Assembly (NCBI RefSeq): GCF_014646115.1
Contig: NZ_BMMV01000010.1
Coordinates: forward strand, 1 to 64,000
Length of the DNA stretch: 64,000 bases
Reading direction: 5' to 3'
Source: Streptomyces camponoticapitis
GTDB lineage: Bacteria; Actinomycetota; Actinomycetes; Streptomycetales; Streptomycetaceae
Shown: piece after piece, positions 57,454-64,000 of the stretch
Layout of the letters: the number at the start of each line of letters is the position of its first letter
Position numbering within the stretch: position 1 is the stretch's first letter
Position numbers and translations under genes: made by a program
The notes under the pieces: model-generated
Databases searched by the model: none
Seen by the model: only the letters and a program-made list of their open reading frames with translations
What the model was told of the DNA's origin: nothing

Positions 57454-59015
57454 GGGCCCACCTCGTCCTGCGGCGGATACGGCGGACGCGCCGGACCCTG
57501 CTGGGGGATGCCGGGAGTCGTCGGCGCGTCAGGAACGGCCCCCGCCCCGCCGTTGGAACTCGCGTTCGCCCCGTTGTTCGTCCCGCCGTTCGCTCCCCCG
57601 TTCGCGCCCGTCAGCAGGAGCCGTTCCGTGGGTGTGTCGTATTCGAAACCCGCCCCGTACGCCCGCCCGCCCGGAAGCGTCGGCGCGGCGGACGAGTCGG
57701 GCGCCGGGTCCGGAGCCGGGCCGGTTCCAGGGCCGGAGCCCGGGTCGGGCGGCATCCCGGACTCGGCCCGGGGCACCGCCAGCCCGCGCAGCCCGGTGTC
57801 CAGCCGGGCCGCCGCGTCCTGCCAGTGGGCCGCGGCCGCGTCCCAGCGCTCGGTCGCCTCCCGCATCCCGTCGACGGCTTCGTTCGTACGCCCGGCGCTG
57901 TCCACCAGTGCCTGCGAGGCGCGCTCCGTGGCCTGCGCCACCGCCTCCGACTTCGTGGCCAGCGTCTGCTGGGCGGCGGCGAGCGCCTTGAGGGACGCCT
58001 CCACCGTGTCGCCCGCCGATTTGACGCGGTCGGCGATCCGGCCGGCCGCGGCCTGGTTCTCGGCACCCGCCCGCATGGTCGCCGCCTGACCGCCCCGTAC
58101 GGCCGCCTCGATACGGTCCGCCACCGTGCCGAGCTTCGGCAGCTCGCCGGTCAGCGCGACGGCGGCGTTCTCCAGCGAGGTGGTCGCGTCCTCCAGCGCC
58201 TTCGCCGAGGTGACCAGCGAGTTGTGACTGCGGTCGGCGCGGGACGCCAGCGACTCCATCCGGGTGGCGGCCTTGCTCAGCCCCGCCGTGAACTGCTGGG
58301 GAGAAGCGGCGCGATGAGGCACGAGCGTCAGCTGGATCCGGGTGAGCAGGGACGCCAGCCGGCCGAGCAGATACTCCTGCTCCCCGTTCAGCTTCGCCTC
58401 CGCCCGGTCGCCGCGCGAGCGCGCGCGGGCGTGCCACACCGAGAGCACCACCAGCAGGCTGATCAGCACGACCGCCATCAGCGCCACGTTCTCGAACCGG
58501 CCCGACGAGGAGAGATGCCCGCCGAAGCCCGTCTGCCACAGCTGGAGGAACGGCCGGGTGGCTTCCTTCGGATTCTCCTGGCTCAACTCACCGTAGGCGC
58601 GCACCGCTTCCCGCAGTCCGAACCAGGTGATGAGCAGCGGGACGAACACCAGAACACCCAGCAGGGCCTCCAGGGAGCCCTCGCGGACGGGACGCCGGCG
58701 CATCTCCTCGCGCACCGTCCGTACGACTGCCTTGGCGCCGGACTTCGCCGCCAGTGTGGTCCGGAGCTGTGTGTGGAGCGGTGCGCGGTGGGCCGCGGGC
58801 GGCTGGGCCAGACTCTCCGGGCGTACGTAGGACCCCACCAGGTCCACGTCGGCCCAGCGGTCGAGGCGGGTCCGCTGCTCCAGGTCTTTCGCGAGGTCGA
58901 TGAGTTCAGCACTGCGCAGTTCGAAGGCGGGCTCGGCGGCGAGAGTCCTCAGCTCCGCCGCCAGTTTCCTCTGCTCTGGGTCCGCCTGCGCCGTGTTGGG
59001 TGATACCTGTGCCAA
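57450..59015 (-). CDS. two-TM coiled-coil membrane protein, possible MotA/ZorA-like partner
   Basis: A 521-residue membrane protein. N-terminal cytoplasmic part (1-115) with helical segments, TM1 about 116-138 (LLGVLVFVPLLITWFGLREA), a loop with FLQLWQTGFGGH, TM2 about 176-195 (VALMAVVLISLLVVLSVWHA), then a long coiled coil (about 200-400; many Ala, Glu, Lys and Arg in heptads) and a low-complexity tail with NGGANGGTNNGANASS. TTG at 59015 has GGGGGAAACAGGG upstream. A long cytoplasmic tail behind a small TM bundle, next to a MotB-like partner, recalls ZorA/MotA stators, but only two TM helices are visible. Confidence 0.6.
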   Translation of the reverse strand: MAQVSPNTAQADPEQRKLAAELRTLAAEPAFELRSAELIDLAKDLEQRTRLDRWADVDLVGSYVRPESLAQPPAAHRAPLHTQLRTTLAAKSGAKAVVRTVREEMRRRPVREGSLEALLGVLVFVPLLITWFGLREAVRAYGELSQENPKEATRPFLQLWQTGFGGHLSSSGRFENVALMAVVLISLLVVLSVWHARARSRGDRAEAKLNGEQEYLLGRLASLLTRIQLTLVPHRAASPQQFTAGLSKAATRMESLASRADRSHNSLVTSAKALEDATTSLENAAVALTGELPKLGTVADRIEAAVRGGQAATMRAGAENQAAAGRIADRVKSAGDTVEASLKALAAAQQTLATKSEAVAQATERASQALVDSAGRTNEAVDGMREATERWDAAAAHWQDAAARLDTGLRGLAVPRAESGMPPDPGSGPGTGPAPDPAPDSSAAPTLPGGRAYGAGFEYDTPTERLLLTGANGGANGGTNNGANASSNGGAGAVPDAPTTPGIPQQGPARPPYPPQDEVGP

Positions 59016-59262
59016 CCCTGTTTCCCCCTGAATCGGGTGTTCCCCGTGTACGTGCACCGTCGTACGGCCCGGCGGCCCACCTCGCCGCGACACCTCATGG
59101 GGGGACGCCCCCGAGGTGGCGGTGGTTCCTCGCGTTGTGGCTGGTCGTCGCGAAAGCGTATCGCCCAGGCCGAGTTGAGGATCCCACAGCCGTGATCTCC
59201 ACCGTGCGCCCCTCCCGCCCTGCCGCCGTACCCGCCGTTGACAGCGGCACAGGGCGGACCTA

Positions 59263-59285
59263 CTTTCTGACAGAAAGCGCTTACT
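59263..59285. promoter_or_regulatory. LacI-type operator, third (weaker) copy
   Basis: TTTCTGACAGAAAGCGCTTAC region; AGAAAGCGCTTACT matches AGAAAGCGCTTTCT at 12 of 14 positions. It is about 20-40 bp upstream of the cupin gene start, in the right place for repression. Overlaps TTTCTGACAGAAA, itself palindromic. Confidence 0.6.
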
Positions 59286-59304
59286 CGGCTGGCCCGAAGG
59301 GGGA

Positions 59305-60111
59305 GTGTTGACGACGTACAGCACCGGCTCATCCGCACACACGGGTACAGGGGCAGCCGCGGACACCGGCGCGGGTGAGACCACCACCCCCGGTCCGGTC
59401 TCGGGTTTCGCCGGGCTGCCCGGCGCCGTCGCCGTGTCACATCTGACCGTGTACGACTGGGAGGCCGCCGACGGACTCGACGGTGGCACCCCGCATCTGC
59501 ATCTGACGTGCTCCGAGGGGTATGTGGTGACCGCCGGACGGGGCGCGGTGCAGACCCTCACCGCCGAAGGGTTCGGGAGCACCGCGCTGGAGCCGGGCGC
59601 GCTGGTGTGGTTCACCCCGGGCACCATTCACCGGCTCGTCAACGAGGACGGTCTGCGGATCGTCGTACTGATGCAGAACAACGGGCTGCCCGAGGCGGGG
59701 GACGCCGTGCTGACCCTGCCGCCGGAACACCTGACCGACCCGGAGACCTACGGCCGCGCCGTACGGATCCCCGGGGGCACCGAGACGGAGCAGGCGGCGT
59801 TCGCACGGCGTCGGCGGGATCTGGCGGTCGAGGGGTTCGCGGTGCTGCGCGCGGCGTGGGACGCCGGGGACGAGAAGCCGCTGCTGGACTTCCACCGGGC
59901 GGCCGGGGCGCTGGTACGCCCGAGGCTCGACGACTGGCGGGCGCGCTGGGAGTCCGGCGCGGCGGAGGCCACGCGGCAGACCGGTGCCCAGCTCGGCCGG
60001 CTCGCCGAGGGGGACGTGTCCCACCTCGGCGACGCGCGGGTACACGCCCGACTGCCCGAGGCCCACGGCAAGTTCGGGATGTGCGGGCGGCTCGACACGT
60101 ACGAGGTGTGA
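59305..60111 (+). CDS. cupin-domain protein, probable member of the LacI regulon
   Basis: A 268-residue protein with a cupin barrel (about 45-130): SHLTVYDWEAADG, HLHLTCSEGYVVTAGRG (metal-type His/Glu set), LVWFTPGTIHRLVNEDG. The C-terminal part (about 150-268) is helical. It has no signal peptide; the threonine/glycine-rich N-terminus is probably disordered. Start is GTG 59305 or TTG 59308 right after AAGGGGGA. The LacI-type operator upstream links it to the loci at 8.6-21 kb. Cupins of this kind can be sugar isomerases or epimerases; which is unknown. Confidence 0.78.
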   Translation: MLTTYSTGSSAHTGTGAAADTGAGETTTPGPVSGFAGLPGAVAVSHLTVYDWEAADGLDGGTPHLHLTCSEGYVVTAGRGAVQTLTAEGFGSTALEPGALVWFTPGTIHRLVNEDGLRIVVLMQNNGLPEAGDAVLTLPPEHLTDPETYGRAVRIPGGTETEQAAFARRRRDLAVEGFAVLRAAWDAGDEKPLLDFHRAAGALVRPRLDDWRARWESGAAEATRQTGAQLGRLAEGDVSHLGDARVHARLPEAHGKFGMCGRLDTYEV

Positions 60112-60180
60112 GAACGGCCGCGGGATGAACGGCCGCGGGTGAACGGACGGCGTGGAGCGGTCCGTGCGGAGAGTGGAGGA

Positions 60181-60217
60181 CGGTGCGGTGCGCCGGTCGG
60201 GCCGGCGCACCGCACCG
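60181..60217. terminator. bidirectional hairpin terminator
   Basis: Perfect 16-bp stem CGGTGCGGTGCGCCGG / CCGGCGCACCGCACCG with a 5-base loop, between the cupin gene and the convergent glucanase gene. Confidence 0.88.
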
Positions 60218-60228
60218 CGTCGGACGGA

Positions 60229-62613
60229 TCAGTCCGCGTAGACCTCCAGTTCGGAGAGCTGCGCGGCCGGCCAGCCCGTATTGCCGGTCACGGTCACCCG
60301 TACGTACCGGGTCGACGTCCCGGGCAGGTCGACGGTGGCGGTGTTGGCGCTCGACGGGTTGAAGGTGACGCCCGCCGATGCCTTGAGTGAGGTGTAGGTC
60401 GAGTTGTTGGTGCTGCCCGAGACGCTGAGTGTCTGCGTGCGGGTCTGCCACGCCGCGGCCGGCGGAAGCTTCAGCACCAGCCGGTCGACGTTCTTCGCCG
60501 AGCCGAGATCCACGGTGATGGACTGCGGGAAGGCGTTGTTGGTGCTCTCCCAGTAGGTGTTGGCATTGCCGTCGACGGCGTTCCCGGGACCGTACGTCTG
60601 CGCCTGGCCGGTCGCGGTGACCGGACGGCCCTCGGCGAGGTTGCCCTCGTCACCCGGCGGGTCGGTGGGGGGATCGGTCGGCGGGTCCGTCGGGTCCTCG
60701 GGGTCCACCGGCCCGCCGGGCACACCGCCGTTGGTCCACTCCGGCGCGGGCCACACACCGGTGCAGGCTGGCGGATTGGAGTACCAGCCGGAGTTCCCGC
60801 CGCCGACCTGGGTGATCTGGAATCCGGCGCCCACACAGTTGTGGATCTTGTTGGACTGGGCGATGTTGGTGGCCTTCACGTTCTCGAAGGTGGCCCTGCC
60901 CGGTGCCTGGATCTGGAGCGCGTAGGTACCGGCGCCGTCGATCTTGATGTTCTTGAAGTTCAGCCCGTTCGTCGCACCCTCGATCAGATGGATCGCGGCG
61001 TAGGAGCTGTCGAGTATCTCGGTGTCGGTGATGTTGATCGTGGCGTTGTTGATGGGTTCGTTGAGCCCGCTGAACCACACCGCGCCGACACCGAACTGCC
61101 AGTTGAAGTCATTGTTCCCGGCCCGGATGAGCGTGTTGCGCGCGGCGGTGTGGGTGCCCGAAACAGCCGTGCCCTGACCGGAGTTGACACCCGGATAGCG
61201 GTTGGCGATGTGCAGGCCGCCGCCGTTGGTGATGGTGTCCGACATGACGTTGTCGGAGATGGTGATGTCCTTGCCGCCGTAGGTGACGATGTTGTTCGCC
61301 AGGATCGGCAGGATCACGGTGTTGAACGTGAACTTGTTGTTGACGTTGGGGATGTTCTCGGCCCACATCGCCAGACCGTCGTCACCGGTGTTGCGCACGA
61401 AGGTGTTGGTGACGGTGGAGTTGGTGACGCCGTAGTGGAAGTTCACACCGTCGGCCGTCTGGTCCAGGATGCGGCTGTTCTTGATGGTGAGGTTGTTCAT
61501 CGGACCGTCCACCCAGACACCGCACTTGGTGTGCTGCATCCAGATGTTGTCGATGACGGAGTTGGACAGGGCGCCACCGATGGCGTTGACCTGGTCGTTG
61601 TCCACGCGCTCACGGATGTCGCCGATGATGGCGAAGTCCTTGAGGGTGACGTCGCTGCTGCCGCCCTGGTTCGCGTACTTGCCGTAGACGCCGACCGCCT
61701 TGCTGCGGTCGGTGGGGTGCCGGCCCTTCAGGACGCTGTACCAGGGTCCGGCGCCGGCCAGTGTCACCTTGTCGACCACGATGTGGTCGCGGATCTCGAA
61801 GTTGCCCTGCGGGATGTAGACGGTCCTGTTCTGCGCCTGCCCGGCGGCCACCGCCGCCTGGAACTTGGCGGTCGAGTCCGCGGCGCCCGTCGGGTCGGCG
61901 CCGAAGTCGGCCACGACGTCCAGCGCGCCGGAGGGCTTGCCGATCGGAGCGGCCACCTGCTCGAAGTCGGCGAGGTCGATGGTGAAGGTCGGTGACTGCG
62001 CGGTCGACGACACCTGGAGCCGGACCTTGGTACCGGTCGCCAGGGTGGAGCCGAACATGGTGCGCGTCTCGTCGTAGAAGTGGTGGGGGTTGGTGTCGCC
62101 GGGGTTGTTGTTGAACGGGTAACCGCCGTAGTACCAGCCGTACTTGGAGGTCACCGGCACGTTCTTCAGCTGGTTGCCGTTGACCCGCACGTCGATCCCG
62201 GCGTCCCGGCCGGTCCCCGCGGAGTTGTCGGGCAGCGAGTAGCGGAAGGTCATGGCGTTGGCCGGCCTGGTGAGGGTGAACTCCACGTACTCACCGACCG
62301 CGTCGAGTGTCACGGCCTGACGTCCGGAGGCCTCCGACGGAAGCGATCCGTACAGCCGGTTGGGGCCTATCAGGGTGCCGTTGGTGGCGGCGTACTCGGC
62401 CTCGTGCTCCACGAAGGGCACGGTGGCGCCTCGGCCGGGGATGCCGACGGGGGAGGGCGCGGGTACTCCGGCGGCGACGGCTGCCGGGGCGGCGGACATG
62501 ACGACGGCGGCGGCCGTCCCGGCCACCGCCGTCGCGAGGGCCAGGGTGGCGGAGAGTGAGGCGGATATGCCGCGGCGGAGCAGGCGGCGTCTCGGGGGAG
62601 GTGTCACAGACAT
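60229..62613 (-). CDS. secreted GH87-like alpha-1,3-glucanase (mycodextranase type) with C-terminal F5/8-type CBM
   Basis: A 794-residue secreted polysaccharide hydrolase. Signal peptide (about 8-48), an N-terminal beta domain (about 65-220; GEYVEFTLTRPANAM), and a right-handed beta-helix (about 230-620) with ADGVNFHYGVTNS and RNTGDDGLAMWAEN, whose aspartates match the D/DD catalytic pattern of GH87 enzymes. A proline-rich linker (PTDPPTDPPTDPP) leads to a discoidin/F5-8-type carbohydrate-binding module (about 660-794; RYVRVTVTGNTGWPAAQLSELEVY in parts). ATG at 62613 has AAGGACG upstream. Alpha-1,3-glucan is abundant in fungal walls, so mycolytic use is plausible. Confidence 0.8.
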   Translation of the reverse strand: MSVTPPPRRRLLRRGISASLSATLALATAVAGTAAAVVMSAAPAAVAAGVPAPSPVGIPGRGATVPFVEHEAEYAATNGTLIGPNRLYGSLPSEASGRQAVTLDAVGEYVEFTLTRPANAMTFRYSLPDNSAGTGRDAGIDVRVNGNQLKNVPVTSKYGWYYGGYPFNNNPGDTNPHHFYDETRTMFGSTLATGTKVRLQVSSTAQSPTFTIDLADFEQVAAPIGKPSGALDVVADFGADPTGAADSTAKFQAAVAAGQAQNRTVYIPQGNFEIRDHIVVDKVTLAGAGPWYSVLKGRHPTDRSKAVGVYGKYANQGGSSDVTLKDFAIIGDIRERVDNDQVNAIGGALSNSVIDNIWMQHTKCGVWVDGPMNNLTIKNSRILDQTADGVNFHYGVTNSTVTNTFVRNTGDDGLAMWAENIPNVNNKFTFNTVILPILANNIVTYGGKDITISDNVMSDTITNGGGLHIANRYPGVNSGQGTAVSGTHTAARNTLIRAGNNDFNWQFGVGAVWFSGLNEPINNATINITDTEILDSSYAAIHLIEGATNGLNFKNIKIDGAGTYALQIQAPGRATFENVKATNIAQSNKIHNCVGAGFQITQVGGGNSGWYSNPPACTGVWPAPEWTNGGVPGGPVDPEDPTDPPTDPPTDPPGDEGNLAEGRPVTATGQAQTYGPGNAVDGNANTYWESTNNAFPQSITVDLGSAKNVDRLVLKLPPAAAWQTRTQTLSVSGSTNNSTYTSLKASAGVTFNPSSANTATVDLPGTSTRYVRVTVTGNTGWPAAQLSELEVYAD

Positions 62614-62985
62614 ACGTCCTTGCGGCTCGTGGGGACTCTGCGGACGCGAAAAGGCTAGGAGTGGTTCCGCAGGAAGTCTATGAATCTGCGCAAGAAATGG
62701 ATGCTTGGTCAGGATTCTTGTGCGCCTTCTACTGCTCTTTCCCTTTCATATATGCGCAAGTTGGCCTGGGGGTTGATCCAAGATCCGGTCAACTCTGGTG
62801 ATCGCGGGGGTAGTTCGCGGTCCGCGCGACCGACGTCACGCCGCAAAACTCTTCCTGTTCGAAGCAAGAAGCAGAGTCACGGTATGCGTTCCGTCCGGCG
62901 CCCCGCGCACCTCTTGTGAGCCCTCCCGGATCGGCCCTACGATTCTTGACACGGGACATGAAACGATTCAATCAAAGGGGCTGGC
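62614..62985. other. AT-richer intergenic region upstream of glucanase and rhamnosidase
   Basis: 372 bp with no gene. The part 62650-62760 is markedly less GC-rich than the rest of the window. It carries ATCTGCGCAAG (62684-62694) and ATATGCGCAAG (62750-62760) in direct orientation, 66 bp apart. A TTGACA-type -35 (62946-62951) and TGAAACGATTCA (62959-62970) lie near the rhamnosidase start. Confidence 0.5.
62946..62970 (+). promoter_or_regulatory. -35 and LacI-like operator before the rhamnosidase gene
   Basis: TTGACA (62946-62951) is a consensus -35. TGAAACGATTCA (62959-62970) is one mismatch from the palindrome TGAAACGTTTCA, a common LacI-family operator form, and sits in the spacer. No good -10 is seen at 17 bp. 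Confidence 0.4.
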
Positions 62986-64000
62986 ATGGGCATGGGCTGG
63001 ACACGAAGAGGTCTCCTGGGCACTTCCGTCGTGGGCGCCGGCGCCGGAATCGTCTCCATCGCCGCGGGCCCGGCGGCCTCGGCCGTCACCCCGGCGAAGG
63101 GCCACGAGTCTCCGCACGGCCGTGGGTTGCGGGTCGTCGCCGCGAAGGTCGAGTACGCCGAACACGTCCTCGGTACCGACAACCCCACCCCTCTCCTCTC
63201 CTGGGAGCTGACGGCCGACGGCCACGGCGCCGAGCAGCGCGCGTACCAGATCAGGGCCGCCACCGACCCGCGCGACCTCGCCAAAGGGCGCCAACTCCGT
63301 TGGGACACCGGCAAGGTGACCTCCGGCCGGAGCGTCGCCGTCCCCTACGCCGGTCCCGCGCTGCCGCCCCGGACCCGCTGCCACTGGCAGGTCCGCGTCT
63401 GGGACGGCTCCGGCGACGTCTCGCCCTGGAGTACGGCCGGCTGGTGGGAGACCGCACTCGGGGACGAGAAGTGGGGCGCCGCATGGATCGGCGCCGACGC
63501 CGGAGCCGATCCCCTCACCCTCGAAGGCGCCTCCTGGATCTGGACCGAGGGAGCGACCACCGGCGACGCCCCCGCCGGGCCGCGCTGGTTCCGTACCGCC
63601 CTCGACCTCCCCGCCGGCATCGGTATCGCGAACGCGGCCCTCGTCGCCACCGCCGACGACGACTTCACCCTCCACCTCGACGGCACACAGGTGGCCCACG
63701 CCCCCGAGCAGCAGGACGGCTGGCGCACCGGCAGGACCGCCGATGTCACCGAAGCCGTCAAAGCGGCCGGACAGCGCGTCGTACTCGCCGCCGTGGCCAC
63801 CAACCGCGGCGGAGCCTCCGTCAACCCGGGCGGATTCATCGCCCGTCTCGTCGTCGAGACCACCGACGGGCAGACTCGTGAACTCGCCACCGGCGACAAC
63901 TGGCTGACCTCCGAGACCGAACAACAGGGCTGGCAGCAGCGGGACTTCGACGACACCGGCTGGGCTCCCGCCACCGTTCTCGCCCCCTACGGCGAAGGCC
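62986..64000 (+). CDS. alpha-L-rhamnosidase-like protein (GH78), N-terminal part, cut by window end
   Basis: At least 338 residues; the frame is open to the right edge. A Tat signal (WTRRGLLGTSVVGAG, about 5-19) is followed by the rhamnosidase N-terminal beta domains: VEYAEHVLGTDNPTPLLSWEL in parts, YQIRAATDP, CHWQVRVWDGSGDVSPWS, TAGWWETALGDEKWGAAWIG and a jelly-roll piece WFRTALDLP...DDDFTLHLDG. The catalytic (alpha/alpha)6 barrel lies beyond the window. ATG at 62986 has AAAGGGG upstream. Exported folded; acts on rhamnosides. Confidence 0.85.
   Translation, partial: MGMGWTRRGLLGTSVVGAGAGIVSIAAGPAASAVTPAKGHESPHGRGLRVVAAKVEYAEHVLGTDNPTPLLSWELTADGHGAEQRAYQIRAATDPRDLAKGRQLRWDTGKVTSGRSVAVPYAGPALPPRTRCHWQVRVWDGSGDVSPWSTAGWWETALGDEKWGAAWIGADAGADPLTLEGASWIWTEGATTGDAPAGPRWFRTALDLPAGIGIANAALVATADDDFTLHLDGTQVAHAPEQQDGWRTGRTADVTEAVKAAGQRVVLAAVATNRGGASVNPGGFIARLVVETTDGQTRELATGDNWLTSETEQQGWQQRDFDDTGWAPATVLAPYGEG

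Noticed and set aside
48566..59015. Calling the cluster a Zorya defence system
   Set aside because: The MotB-like and coiled-coil genes recall ZorB/ZorA, but there is no ZorC, no SNF2-type helicase and no nuclease. Only the membrane pair is similar.
59150..59166. GCGAAAGCG near 59153 as a LacI half-site
   Set aside because: It lacks the second arm and lies far from the cupin start, while a better site exists at 59263.

Overview
The window reads as chromosomal DNA of a Streptomyces-like actinomycete. Coding frames are strongly GC-rich with G/C-ending codons, GTG starts are common, and there is a complete cvnA-D conservon, a gamma-butyrolactone-receptor-type TetR regulator, several LacI and ABC sugar loci, Tat-type secreted proteins and an actinobacterial signalling cluster of the 'GTPase-associated protein 1' type. 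There is no rRNA, IS element, CRISPR array or prophage. One tRNA, tRNA-Pro(GGG), is present. I count about 45 intact genes, one gene cut by the right edge, one frameshifted gene and one gene relic.

Layout. 0.1-4.4 kb is a regulator-rich stretch: a MarR gene behind a SoxR-type promoter, an orphan OmpR response regulator and a butyrolactone-receptor-like TetR with two ARE-like operators between them, and a DeoR/SIS-domain divergon. 4.7-8.6 kb is a conservon plus a fifth GAF-domain gene. 8.6-15.9 kb is a divergent LacI-controlled locus (DUF2264 protein, enolase-superfamily enzyme, LacI; opposite, an NMT1-type ABC transporter). 16-21.1 kb holds a GNAT acetyltransferase and a two-gene secreted operon: a ThuA/sugar-dehydrogenase/PKD giant and a Tat-exported TIM-barrel protein with a histidine-rich linker. 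The same 16-bp palindrome precedes the transporter and this secreted operon, and a variant precedes a cupin gene at 59.3 kb, so the three loci look like one LacI regulon. 21.3-31.1 kb is mixed: a broken DUF5959 gene, split transketolase, tRNA-Pro, a TDT-type carrier, an SDR relic, a flavoprotein, DUF5996, an RraA-like protein, a metallo-beta-lactamase-fold protein, and an erythromycin-esterase-like gene divergent from a double-HTH MerR. 31.3-40.2 kb contains a secreted protein and a hydroxyproline-catabolism operon (heterotrimeric D-hydroxyproline dehydrogenase, deaminase, epimerase) that appears to continue into a secreted M6 metallopeptidase, with an XRE/cupin regulator beside it. 40.5-48.5 kb is an oligosaccharide uptake locus (CE7 esterase, debranching-type enzyme, LacI, MalE/F/G-like transporter). 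60.2-64 kb has two secreted polysaccharide-active enzymes: a GH87-like alpha-1,3-glucanase and the start of a GH78-like alpha-L-rhamnosidase.

The most interesting region is 48.5-59.0 kb: two convergent operons. One encodes a GAP1-like protein, a vWA protein, a PP2C phosphatase and a protein kinase with zinc ribbon. The other encodes a large FN3-like protein, a single-TM protein with a MotB/ExbD-like aspartate in its membrane segment, and a two-TM coiled-coil protein. I read it as a phospho-regulated multiprotein device around a possible ion-driven membrane pair. No GTPase and no obvious nuclease or NTPase effector is present. Its role (conflict, morphogenesis or other) is unknown to me.

Throughout, product names come from recognising family motifs in the translations. 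No database search was run.
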